NCBI RefSeq assembly: GCF_000513895.2
Contig: NZ_CP165783.1
Span: 434,001 to 498,000, forward strand
Origin: Ensifer sp. WSM1721
Lineage (GTDB): Bacteria > Pseudomonadota > Alphaproteobacteria > Rhizobiales > Rhizobiaceae
Direction of reading: 5' to 3'
DNA: 64,000 nucleotides
A program made the position numbers and the translations under genes. Of this stretch, positions 8,691-16,730 are shown piece by piece. Within the stretch, counting starts at the first letter, position 1. Each line of letters begins with the position of its first letter. The notes below the pieces were generated by a model that was not told the DNA's origin, made no database searches, and saw only the letters and a list, made by a program, of their open reading frames with translations.

Positions 8691-9488
8691 ATGAGACACC
8701 GCCGTCCGACCGTTGCCGATCTGTTGTCGATGAAAGGCAAGCGCCAGCTCACCATGCTTCGCGTGGTGACGCTGGAGGAGGCCGAGGCCGCTGAAAAGGC
8801 CGAGATCGACCTCGTGTCCGTTCCCCCGGCGCTGCTCGGCCCCGAATTCCGCGAGGCAGCCCCCTCCGTCTTCGCCTTTCCGGGCCTTGAATATGGCGAC
8901 TACGTTACGGCGGAGGAATACATCCGCGCCGCTTTCAAGGCGCTGAAGGCGGGCGGCGACGCCGTCTATTGCGCCGCAAGCCTTTCGATCGTCCGGCGCA
9001 TGCGCGAGGAGGGCATTCCCGTCTGCGGCCATGTCGGGCTGATCCCGTCCAAGGCCACCTGGACCGGCGGCTTCCGCGCCGTCGGCAAGACCGCGGCCAG
9101 CGCGCGCGAGATCTGGCGCCAGACGAAGGCCTTGGAAGAGGCGGGCGCCTTCGCTGCCGAGATCGAGGTGGTGCCGGGCGAGGTCGCCGCCGCAATCAGC
9201 GCGCGCACCTCGATGCTGATGCTGTCCATGGGCGCGGGAACAGGCTGCGACGCGCAATATCTCTTCGCCGAGGACGTGCTCGGCTTCAATCGTGGCCATT
9301 ACCCGCGTCACGCCAAGACCTACCGCAACTTCGCCGCCGAACACGAGCGCCTGCAAGAGGAGCGCATCGCCGCCTTCTCCGAATTCGCCGCCGACGTCCG
9401 CTCCGGCGCCTATCCGGAAAAAGGCCATCTTGTCGGCATTGAGGAGAATGAATTGAGCGCCTTTCTTGCCGAACTCGAACGGGGCTGA
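8691..9488 (+). CDS. PanB-fold (ketopantoate hydroxymethyltransferase-like) protein with altered active site
   Basis: 265 residues, the usual PanB length. The second half aligns well with PanB: CGHVGLIPSKATWTGGFRAV, then ALEEAGAFAAEIEVVPGEVA, then GAGTGCDAQYLFAEDVLG. In the first half, the strands that carry the Mg ligands in true PanB (Asp45 in VGDS and Asp84 in ADLPF of E. coli) read VSVPPALLG and FAFPGLEYG, and the Lys of the VKIEGG strand is replaced (VYCAAS). The Glu of the LECVP strand is kept (IEVVPGE). So it is unlikely to make ketopantoate. As the last gene of a mocDEF-like operon it may act on a carbon-carbon bond or one-carbon unit from the oxygenated product; this is inference. 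Confidence 0.75.
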   Translation: MRHRRPTVADLLSMKGKRQLTMLRVVTLEEAEAAEKAEIDLVSVPPALLGPEFREAAPSVFAFPGLEYGDYVTAEEYIRAAFKALKAGGDAVYCAASLSIVRRMREEGIPVCGHVGLIPSKATWTGGFRAVGKTAASAREIWRQTKALEEAGAFAAEIEVVPGEVAAAISARTSMLMLSMGAGTGCDAQYLFAEDVLGFNRGHYPRHAKTYRNFAAEHERLQEERIAAFSEFAADVRSGAYPEKGHLVGIEENELSAFLAELERG

Positions 9489-9528
9489 AGAGCGCTTTGA
9501 TCTCACCTGCCAGTGGGGCCGCCGCCTG

Positions 9529-9566
9529 GCCGCCTTGATCGAAAGGGTCAGGGCGGTCTTTTTTGT
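9529..9566 (+). terminator. Intrinsic terminator of the mocDEF-like operon
   Basis: A GCCGCC/GGCGGT stem extended by TGATC/GGTCA, with a five-base loop (GAAAG), followed by TCTTTTTT. It lies 40 bases after the PanB-like gene, where the operon should end. Confidence 0.85.
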
Positions 9567-9734
9567 GGTCGGTGGGACGTCGAATGTTGCCAGCTGGGCA
9601 GCCTGTGCGATGTGCCGAGGAAAGCACTGATTGCTGGTGGTGGACAACGAACCTCGCGCCGCGGAGGGCGGCATCGCGCCCAAAAGCAGCTCAAGCATCG
9701 GTCGCCGGCCAGGCTGTCCCATTTGAATCCTACT

Positions 9735-10176
9735 TTCGACCGATTGCTATTTCTTCGCTGACGGCTGGATCGTCATCGAGAAACTCAGGCTCCTTCCGAT
9801 CATCCCAGAAAGGCCGCGGAAGTACGTGAGAGCAGTGGGTTGAAGAAACAGGGCCGGCACTTCCGAGCGGCGAAGGCCATTGGAGCCGAAAGCGAGCAGA
9901 AGGAGAGGCGCGATCGCGCTTTTCACGGGCGCAGGTCGCCAGCATTTTTGCCGGCGACTTCGCCAATGAGATCGCCTGAGGCGAGCGCCCGCAGCGTGTT
10001 CTCGCCATGCCGTCGCTGGCCAGGTGCTTCGGCGTGGCGAGGTCGCCGTCGGTCAGCAGTTCAGCAAGCTGGTCACGGCGGTCGAAGGGCAGGACGGCGT
10101 CGAGCGCATCGAATTTCGCGGCGCGGCGATGTGCCGCTTGGCTGTCTGAACCCGCCACTTTATGTTTGTCGATCAT
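9735..10176 (-). pseudogene. Decayed tyrosine recombinase (integrase) remnant
   Basis: Reading from 10176, the frame begins like a rhizobial integrase N-terminus: MIDKHKVAGSD, then FDRRDQLAELLTDGDLATPKHL. After about 65 codons the homology jumps to another frame (GENTLRALAS), then to a third (LAFGSNGLRRSEV, the start of the catalytic domain) and back (DDRKEPEFLDDD). No full catalytic R-H-R-Y core remains. At least three frame changes and loss of the C-terminal half make it a dead gene. It marks a past mobile-element or integration event beside the toxin-antitoxin genes. Confidence 0.65.
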
Positions 10177-10245
10177 CGAATTCAGTCTCGGACGCGGCTT
10201 GTGGGAACTTCGGAAAATCCGTGTATTCCGGAAAGGACTGTTGAA

Positions 10246-10520
10246 ATGACGCCGACAGTAACTGCGGCGGCGGTTTCCAAGAACTTCGGGGCCTATCAGG
10301 ATGCTGCTGGGCGCGTCGGTGGTCATCACCAAGAACGGAGGGCGCGGACCGTGCTGCTGACCTATGAGGATTATCTGCGGCTGTCGCGGCGTGACCGTCG
10401 CGTCGAGACAACGGCCGACATGAGGGGCGCCGATATCGCCGCGGTTGAGCAGTCGGAAGTGGAACCGGCCTCGATTATCTCAATGCCGAGCTACTGACGG
10501 ACAAGCCCGCTGCGGACTGA
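10246..10520 (+). pseudogene. Frameshifted Phd/YefM-type antitoxin
   Basis: It starts MTPTVTAAAVSKNFGAYQDAA, a typical Phd/YefM antitoxin head. The expected VVITKNG segment lies in the next frame (about 10319-10336), then the frame returns for RTVLLTYEDYLRLSRRD. Near the end the expected tail LDYLNAELLTDKPAAD is again one frame off and stops at 10518-10520. Two compensating indels plus one terminal indel distort the protein. No cognate ParE/RelE/Doc toxin follows; the next gene is the convergent VapC. Confidence 0.7.
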
Positions 10521-10572
10521 AACCTCGGCCATTAGGCTGCTTGCGACGGCCGCCGGGTGCAACTACGCAATC

Positions 10573-10959
10573 TCATGCCGCCTCTATGTCTGTACGCGAG
10601 AAATCGTCGCCTTTGTAGAGCAGCGGTTCACTGCGCGTCCTGGCCAGCGCATAGGAGAAACAGTCGCCATAGTTCAGCCCCGCCGGATGTCGGCCCTTGC
10701 CGTAGGCGCGCCAGGCTCGCCTTGCCACGGCGATTTGTTCCGTGTCGACGGCGACGGTTTCGACGCCCGCCCTGTAGAGCCACAGATCAAGCTCTGCCGC
10801 ACCTGCCTCGCCGAGGCGCGCCTCGATGACGATGGCGAGTTCAAGGACTGTCGCGGCGGAGATGAAGCGCCGTGGAGCGTCGACGACTTTTTGCTCGTAG
10901 GTTTCTGCTTCCGGCTCGTTGAATGCGATCGCGACGATGGCGGACGTGTCGATGACCAT
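10573..10959 (-). CDS. vapC: VapC-type PIN-domain RNase toxin
   Basis: A 128-residue PIN domain. The acidic metal-binding residues are visible: Asp4 in MVIDTSAIVAI, Glu in TVLELAIV, Asp in NYGDCFSYALA and Asp in YKGDDFSRTDI. VapC toxins cleave RNA and are held inactive by VapB. Its start codon shares one base with the antitoxin stop (TAATG), so the two genes are translationally coupled. It is intact, unlike the antitoxin remnant next to it. Confidence 0.92.
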   Translation of the reverse strand: MVIDTSAIVAIAFNEPEAETYEQKVVDAPRRFISAATVLELAIVIEARLGEAGAAELDLWLYRAGVETVAVDTEQIAVARRAWRAYGKGRHPAGLNYGDCFSYALARTRSEPLLYKGDDFSRTDIEAA

Positions 10960-11213
10960 TAGCTGGGGAGCCCGTTTTCGTCATACCCCAAAATCTCGTC
11001 GGCAGAGCGATTGTCGAGAACTGGCAGCTTGGCCCAACGTCTGCGGCTGGCGGCAAGCTCCTCGAGAAGGACATCACGATTTGCGGCGTTTGCGAGGCGC
11101 CGCAACCGTTCTTCCAGTGCTCGGCGAGTCGCCATGGTAATGGTTTCACCGGTTTTCTCGGCCAATGCCTTTGCGAGGCGTTCAGTCTCCACGTCTTTAA
11201 TGCTGAGGGGCAT
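10959..11213 (-). CDS. vapB: VapB-type antitoxin (PSK family)
   Basis: 84 residues from the ATG at 11213. The head MPLSIKDVETERLAKALAEKTGETIT is the ribbon-helix-helix-like pattern of rhizobial VapB/PSK-type antitoxins, and the tail (RWAKLPVLDNRSADEILGYDE) is the toxin-binding segment. An in-frame start seven codons upstream is possible but lacks family support. It precedes and overlaps vapC and normally represses its own promoter together with VapC. Confidence 0.9.
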   Translation of the reverse strand: MPLSIKDVETERLAKALAEKTGETITMATRRALEERLRRLANAANRDVLLEELAASRRRWAKLPVLDNRSADEILGYDENGLPS

Positions 11214-12122
11214 AGGTGGTTCCTTGGTTCCCAATCATGTATATTCTACCTCGGTCCAGCGTGGGCGCAAGCGACAGATGTTCGGTGGTGGTGGTCGATT
11301 TGTGAACCGGCGTGCAAAAGTTCTGCGCCGACTGACACCCTATGAAGCCAGAACCGGAAATCGTCACCCTCAGCCCGTTATTCAGCTGGTAGCGGATCTG
11401 CGTGGAGGCTGATAAGCGTTACAGTTTCGAGGTTGACCAGGTCGCCAAACTGGGGATTGAAGTCAACTCGCTAACGCTCTGCGGATACTTGCCGCCGGGA
11501 AAAACAGAAATTCAAATGTTGCCGCGATGTCTATCGTTTGAATGCACGCTTTCGAGAAAGTTGATAAGAGAGCGGCAAGTTAGCGAGCTGCTTTGAGCCC
11601 TCTTTTTTGTGGCCCATTCAGATCGCCGCGCGGTTCCGGGAGCGGTGGCCAAACCGGCACAATCCTCCGCCGTCAGCCGCTTGTCGAGGAACTCAGTGGC
11701 GGAATTGGCGGTCTGCCTGAGCATTGCCTTCCACTCGAAGTGGGTAGCGATGCGTTCCTTCCGCGTTTCCCGGCTCGCCATGATGATGGCTTCGCTGCGA
11801 TCGATCTCATACCTACCCATGTAGGCCTCGAGAATATTTTCGTCATGTCTCATTGGTCGTGCTTCGACGTTCTGGTTGTTCTTCGCGCCGCGCAGATTCA
11901 CCTCGCGAGGCTCTCAAAGAATTAGTTAAGCATTCCTTTGAACCCGATGTCCTCTACCGACGGTCGGCGTTCTTGAATATCGGGTACGGTTTCCACAATG
12001 ATTGACCGCCATCAGACGCCGGAAGGGAAAGAAATCGGAAGTCCTGGAGCCCGCCTATTTGACATTGGCATGCTGCTGTCGAGGTCGGCGCCCGGAGATG
12101 CGCTCCCCGGGCTGTGGTGTTG
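11214..12122. other. About 900 bases without a confident gene
   Basis: The vapBC promoter is at the left end. A minus-strand frame from about 11850 to 11512 has a plausible helical start (MRHDENILEAYMGRYEIDRSEAI is its head, shortened here) but degrades into low-quality sequence and matches no family I know. The rest looks like decayed sequence; I see no RNA gene or repeat. Confidence 0.4.
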
Positions 12123-12344
12123 CTAGCCAGGGCGAGCTATACACTCCCGTTTGCGGCCGATACCTGCCGCGTTATTTCCGCCGGTAATCTGTTTTATCTG
12201 GCCCTCGGGGCATGTGCCGTCGTCCACGAGAACCTTCGCACCAGACGCCAACTTACCGGGGCCAGGCTCCGCGGTTAAAGTCTGCGTGCATGCCGAGATC
12301 GCCAATGCGGCAGTTCCAATTGCCAGGTATTTCGTTGGGTTCAT
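12123..12344 (-). CDS. Small exported lipoprotein-like protein
   Basis: 73 residues from the ATG at 12344, which has GGAGAGGG directly upstream. The signal peptide ends in a lipobox-like ALAISAC, so the mature protein would be lipidated at that Cys. The mature part has GPGKLASGAKVLVDDGTCP and GQIKQITGGN, the pattern of a small family of rhizobial lipoproteins with two conserved Cys. The function is unknown. It stands alone. Confidence 0.7.
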   Translation of the reverse strand: MNPTKYLAIGTAALAISACTQTLTAEPGPGKLASGAKVLVDDGTCPEGQIKQITGGNNAAGIGRKRECIARPG

Positions 12345-12550
12345 TTCCCTCTCCACTGTTCATGCGGACAACAGTTGTGGTCCGTCCGGCAAACCTGCAC
12401 GAATGAGAATTCTCCTGCTTCCCCCAATTGGGGGATGCGACGCCCGGATGTTCGTACGACTGTTGGTCACCATGGCGCGCGGAGGGCCCCCCAGATCTCG
12501 GCGTGTGTCGGCGCCTCGACGAACCTCAAGCTTATGTACGGGAGGAGTAC

Positions 12551-12757
12551 ATGACAGCACTACAGATCGCGCTCGTAGCTGCAGCAATATTGGCTAGCGG
12601 ATATCTGATGTCTTCAGCCTCAGCGCAATCCAGCGGTCCCTGGATGTTTGCCGGATCGGACTGCGGCTTCGGGGCTTTCGACGCCTCTACTCGGGAACTC
12701 ATCACTTGCCGCGTGGGGGGCGACGGTTCGGCGATCTGCAAGAAGTCCTCAATCTGA
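12551..12757 (+). CDS. Small secreted Cys-containing protein (68 aa), uncharacterised
   Basis: The ATG at 12551 follows GGAGGAG with good spacing. A signal peptide (MTALQIALVAAAILASGYL to SASA, about residues 1-26) is followed by a mature peptide of about 42 residues with three Cys (SDCGFGAF, ITCRVG, AICKK). I do not recognise the family. The strong ribosome-binding site and clean signal peptide favour a real gene. Confidence 0.5.
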   Translation: MTALQIALVAAAILASGYLMSSASAQSSGPWMFAGSDCGFGAFDASTRELITCRVGGDGSAICKKSSI

Positions 12758-12883
12758 GCTCCCATTCTCGGACTGCTGGACACTTGAGATCTTCACGAGG
12801 CGGTGCAAGGCAAAGTTTCAGGTGACACGGTTTCTTGCGCACTCGTGAGGCCTTCCTGGGCTCCTCTTTTATTGAACGTTTGC

Positions 12884-13021
12884 ATGAGGCTACAGATGAG
12901 ACCTCACTTCACCATAGTGTTAGTGGCTACTGCCGCGCTTACACTCGCCACTCCGGGCGCGGTAGCCGTGATCGCTACTGGTTTTAACGGATTCTATGTG
13001 TACGGGTGCACCGCCGATTGA
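12884..13021 (+). CDS. Possible very small exported peptide (45 aa)
   Basis: A short frame (MRLQMRPHFTIVLVATAALTL is its head, shortened) with a clear hydrophobic signal-like stretch and an Ala-rich cleavage region, then only about 17 residues ending YVYGCTAD. It lies in the same cluster as two other tiny exported proteins. No family recognised; the frame could also be chance or a truncated gene. Confidence 0.3.
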   Translation: MRLQMRPHFTIVLVATAALTLATPGAVAVIATGFNGFYVYGCTAD

Positions 13022-13027
13022 AAGCCC

Positions 13028-13285
13028 GTGAGAGCTCGGGTTTTCGCCGCCATAAAAAACAAGACAGCGATTGACGCGGCATTTCGTCAAGCCATACGAG
13101 GCAGATCGTTCGGATGGTTCCTGGCGCAAAAACGAGATCTGAACGGGCAGGAATGGCAGAAGACCGTCGCGGACGCAGAGCGTTTGAGCGGGGGCAAGCT
13201 TTCCAAACAGAACCCGGCTGTCATGGCGAGAACTATCTGCGTGGGTAAGAGCGATGTGTCCAGGAGGCGTTACTGCGGCGGCTGA
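13028..13285 (+). CDS. Hypothetical protein (85 aa)
   Basis: An open frame with a charged, helix-compatible composition (TAIDAAFRQAIRGRSFGWFL, then GQEWQKTVADAERLSGGKL) and two Cys near the end. It begins six bases after the tiny exported frame and in a different frame. The start codon is uncertain, and I know of no family. It may be the disrupted rest of a longer gene. Confidence 0.3.
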   Translation: MRARVFAAIKNKTAIDAAFRQAIRGRSFGWFLAQKRDLNGQEWQKTVADAERLSGGKLSKQNPAVMARTICVGKSDVSRRRYCGG

Positions 13286-13862
13286 TTTCAGGTCGTCTCA
13301 TCACTGAGACCGTCACACGCTCCGAATATCCAAACCAGGCTCCAGAGCGGTATGAATGGACAGTCCCGGTTGCGGACCGCCAGGTGCCCAGTGGCTTGGA
13401 GGATCGCCTCCGGGTGTCCAAGCGGTGTGCGCCACAAGCACTATTGTTCGGGACGTTGCATTCTGGCGCCGGTGGTATTTCGGCTTCGGGCGGGCTCAGT
13501 TCAACGCCCTCGCTTAGAGGTCGTGGAAGCGCCCGCAACGTGCTCCGCCGGTTCGGGAGCACCAGATGACCTGATCGAGAAGACAGCGTTAGTCTAAAAA
13601 AGCTAAAAAGCCGCACAATCGAAAAGCCGCTACATTACGCTTTAGTCGATGTGGTACGCGCTTCGCCAATGTCCAAGCAAGAAAGCCGAAGGGGGTAGGC
13701 CGTCGTCTCTGAACTTGGAAATAGGAGGCGGCCGCACCGCAGTCTCTGAAGCCAAACAATCAATCAGTGCGCATTACGGGCCGCTAGTCCAATCGGGCTA
13801 GCCGCACGAGTAATCCTTGTTGCGCAAGCGCCGATGTGCAACTTATGCGGTGGGGTGGCCGC
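13286..13862. other. Spacer of about 580 bases, with one inverted repeat
   Basis: No convincing coding frame. An inverted repeat GCTAGTCC-AATC-GGGCTAGC (13783-13802, one T.G mismatch) lies about 60 bases before the LuxR-type gene and could be an operator or a weak terminator. The stretch around 13596-13650 is A-rich with short AAAGCCG repeats. Confidence 0.4.
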
Positions 13863-14945
13863 ATGCAAAAACTGGATGACTCTAGCTTCAGGAACGAGTT
13901 GATCGAGCTGATTTACGGCTCGCTGCTCGAACACGGGAAATGGAAGCAATTTCTGGATCAACTGAATGGCATGATGCGCCATGCTAAGACAACCTTCATG
14001 TATTATGACTCCGTCGTACGTCAGGGATATTTTTCCTTGACCTCCGGCTACACTGACGACGAGGTCGCCGCCTACAACGCCCACTACAATACAATCAACC
14101 CCTGGATGCCGAAGGCCGCAGTGCGCCGCGTCGGCGTCGGGGTCACTTCCGACCATATGTTCGATGCGGACCTTCTTCGCAGGACCGAGTTCTACAACGA
14201 TTACCTGCTCAAGGGCGGTTTGGAAGGCGGAGCAGGTCTGACCGTTTTCCGCGACAAAGGGCGCTCCTTCGTGCTGACGACGCTGATGTCCGCGAAAGAT
14301 CATCAATCCAGCGCCAAATTGGCCGACTTGTTCACCGAGCTGTCACCCCATCTCGCGCGTGCTTTCTCGTATCACCGCTCGAGCGCGAAGGACAGCGATG
14401 GCTCACGGGCTCAATGCCAGTTGCTTGACGCCGCGGGAATAGGCTTGGTCATCGTTGACGAGGATGGACGAGTACGAATGCTAAACGGAACGGCCGAGTC
14501 CCTCATCGACCAGGACTGCGGGCTCCGTCTCGCTCCGAACAGGGCCGTCGTCTTTGCGACGGGCAGCCTTCAGGACATGCTAAAGGGCATGTGCCGCAGA
14601 TACTCGACTGACAGGGTGCGGAGATCTGAGCTCGGCTTGCACGAGAAGCGGCTGGAAATCACAATGGTCAGGATGCAGTCCGACACCCTGCGAGAGTTTC
14701 TGATGGGGCCGTCCGTCGCGGTCCTCATGAAGCCGTTGGCGCTGGGCGATTCCCTGTCGCGATACGCCCTGTCCTCCAGGGAGACCGAGGTAGCCAAGGC
14801 GATCATCGCCGGAAAGTCGATCCGGCAGATTGCCGACGAGCGCAGTCTTTCCCGAGAAACGGTTCGCACGCAGCTGAAGTCGGTTTTCGCCAAACTGGGC
14901 GTTGCCAGCCAGCTTGAGCTGGTTCGGAAATTCAGGGGACATTGA
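13863..14945 (+). CDS. LuxR-type (C-terminal HTH) transcriptional regulator
   Basis: 360 residues from the ATG at 13863 (GTG 13836 and ATG 13845 are alternatives). The N-terminal part carries the pattern NPWMPKAAVRR and EFYNDYLLKGG seen in a rhizobial group of LuxR-HTH regulators with a PAS/GAF-like sensor; it does not look like an acyl-homoserine-lactone domain. A second sensor-like segment (GIGLVIVDEDGRVRMLN) is PAS-like. The C-terminus is a clear LuxR HTH: LSSRETEVAKAIIAGKSIRQ to LGVASQLELV. It is 118 bases upstream of an alpha-oxoamine synthase gene and may control it. Confidence 0.88.
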   Translation: MQKLDDSSFRNELIELIYGSLLEHGKWKQFLDQLNGMMRHAKTTFMYYDSVVRQGYFSLTSGYTDDEVAAYNAHYNTINPWMPKAAVRRVGVGVTSDHMFDADLLRRTEFYNDYLLKGGLEGGAGLTVFRDKGRSFVLTTLMSAKDHQSSAKLADLFTELSPHLARAFSYHRSSAKDSDGSRAQCQLLDAAGIGLVIVDEDGRVRMLNGTAESLIDQDCGLRLAPNRAVVFATGSLQDMLKGMCRRYSTDRVRRSELGLHEKRLEITMVRMQSDTLREFLMGPSVAVLMKPLALGDSLSRYALSSRETEVAKAIIAGKSIRQIADERSLSRETVRTQLKSVFAKLGVASQLELVRKFRGH

Positions 14946-15000
14946 CGCCGAAACCACAGCCCAATCTTCACCCGCGCGGGTGAAGATGCCGATTGTCCCC
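14935..15000. promoter_or_regulatory. Nested inverted repeats with a perfect 24-bp palindrome
   Basis: Positions 14964-14987 read ATCTTCACCCGC directly followed by its exact reverse complement. An outer pair, GGGGACA (14935-14941) and TGTCCCC (14994-15000), brackets it. With no loop and no T-run it is not a normal terminator; it could be a dimeric operator for the LuxR-type regulator or a leader structure for the synthase gene. Confidence 0.6.
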
Positions 15001-15063
15001 GCTTGATACGCTCGGCGATCGTTGCGCTCTGCGAGCGCGGCATTACAATTGGGGCGGGCAAGG

Positions 15064-16377
15064 ATGGACAAGGTCTTCGAAGGTACGGCGCTCGATCACT
15101 ACGACGGAAGCAGGGTCGACCTGCAGTCGCGTTGGGATGCGGTTGGTGAGTGGTGGAACGCGAGATTGGCGGCGGGACTCGATTCCTTCCAGAAGATCAC
15201 GCAAGGCCGCATTACACCTATTGTCCGGGGGACATACCGCGACGGAACCTCTTTCTCGGGATTGAACTTCGCGAGCCAGGAGTACCTGAGTCTCGCTTCC
15301 CATCCAGAAGTCATAGATGCTGCGATTTCTGCCCTCAGGCAATTCGGATGCCACAGCGCCGGTTCGGCGGGTCTCATGGGCAACACGGCACTTTCGATCC
15401 TTCTCGAAAAACGGCTCGCTGAATATCTGGGCTATCATGACTGCGTCGTGTTCCCGATCGGCTGGGCCGCGGGATACGGAGCCGTCAAAACCCTTGTCCG
15501 CAAACACGATCACGTTGTCATCGACATGCTCGCACATGCCTGCCTGCAGGAAGCGGCAGCGGATGCGACGCAAAACGTCCACCGCTTTCCGCACCTCTCG
15601 ACCGAAGGTGTCGAGCGTAGGCTTCGCTCAATACGGGCAGCGGATACGACAGCGGGGATACTCGTCGTGACCGAGACGCTTTTCTCGATGGATAGCGATA
15701 CTCCTGATGTCCGTCCGCTGGTAAAGCTCTGCCGTGAATACGACGCTACCTTGCTCGTCGACTGCGCACACGATCTCGGGGTTTATGGAACTGGCGGACG
15801 GGGCATTCTAGAAGAGCAGGAACTGTTTGGCGAGGTCGACGTTGTGGTCGGATCATTTTCGAAGACTTTCGCCTCCACGGGCGGTTTCGTCGCTACGAAT
15901 AGCCGAGGCTTCCGTTTCGGACTGAGGGGTAACTGCGGCCCGTCAACTTTCACCAATGCCATGACGCCTGTGCAGAGTGCGGTGGTACTTTCTGCCCTGG
16001 ACGTCGTGCAAAGCAGAGAGGGAGACGAAAGAAGGACGCGTGTGTTGCGTAACGCAGACATGCTTCGCGCGGGGATGGCAGAGGCGGGGTTCAGGGTGAT
16101 AGGCCGTGCTAGCCCGATCGTCCCTGTGATGTTAGGCGACGTGCATCTTGCGAGGGTAATGACGAAATTCGCGATCGGGATGGGCGGTATCGTGAATCTG
16201 GTCGAGCATCCGGCAGTTCCGACGAACAAGTGCCGTTGGCGGCTTCAGGTTATGGCCGACCATGACGAGTGCCAGATTGCGGAATTCATCGAGATCGCGA
16301 CAAAAGCAAGAGAGCGGGCGCTTCGGGAAATCTCCGGGCAGTTCAGAGCTGATGACCGCGTAATGGCGCTGCAGTGA
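15064..16377 (+). CDS. Alpha-oxoamine synthase-family PLP enzyme (BioF / SPT / CqsA superfamily)
   Basis: 437 residues, a full-length class II aminotransferase-fold enzyme. The N-terminal substrate loop is LNFASQEYLSLASHPEV, the PLP-stacking strand is VIDMLAHACLQEAA, the Asp-His pair is LLVDCAHDLG, and the Schiff-base Lys is in VGSFSKTFASTGGF. These enzymes condense an acyl-CoA with an amino acid. The AH-x2-L strand and the SGW-like IGWAAGYGA segment recall CqsA/LqsA-type autoinducer synthases as I remember them, rather than BioF. There are no bio genes nearby, and the upstream neighbour is a regulator. Product not known. Confidence 0.82.
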   Translation: MDKVFEGTALDHYDGSRVDLQSRWDAVGEWWNARLAAGLDSFQKITQGRITPIVRGTYRDGTSFSGLNFASQEYLSLASHPEVIDAAISALRQFGCHSAGSAGLMGNTALSILLEKRLAEYLGYHDCVVFPIGWAAGYGAVKTLVRKHDHVVIDMLAHACLQEAAADATQNVHRFPHLSTEGVERRLRSIRAADTTAGILVVTETLFSMDSDTPDVRPLVKLCREYDATLLVDCAHDLGVYGTGGRGILEEQELFGEVDVVVGSFSKTFASTGGFVATNSRGFRFGLRGNCGPSTFTNAMTPVQSAVVLSALDVVQSREGDERRTRVLRNADMLRAGMAEAGFRVIGRASPIVPVMLGDVHLARVMTKFAIGMGGIVNLVEHPAVPTNKCRWRLQVMADHDECQIAEFIEIATKARERALREISGQFRADDRVMALQ

Positions 16378-16730
16378 ACGCCAAGGCGGGCCGACCCCTG
16401 TTGCCTGGCAGCCAAAAGTGCGTATGCGTCTGTCTCAGTTGGGCTTGGCTCTCAATGGAGAATCCGAGACGGAAGAGTTCTCAAATTAACTGCAACTGCG
16501 GAGGTCTCTCTGATCGGGTTGCTTTATTCCGCTCTTTATTTGGGTCTTCGGTTCGTATCCGCTCAAGGCGGTCATCCCGCTAAGTGCCTGTACTGCTGCA
16601 CCATCCCACTCTAGAAGAGACGCGAAGTCGCCACAAAGGGACGCATTACCGCTTTACTGTTCTGCCGGCTCATGCTCCCTCATATAGACGCGCCGGAAGC
16701 CTCGCGCGATGTGACGGAGCTGGGAGATCG
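16378..16730. other. 353-base spacer, nothing recognised
   Basis: No frame with family features, no clear hairpin and no tRNA-like fold seen. It contains the promoter and leader of the following P-loop gene. Confidence 0.4.

Noticed and set aside
7026..9722. Minus-strand open frame of 898 codons opposite mocE, mocF and the PanB-like gene
   Set aside because: It is antisense to three genes with clear family motifs. Long antisense frames are common in GC-rich DNA and this one shows no family pattern.
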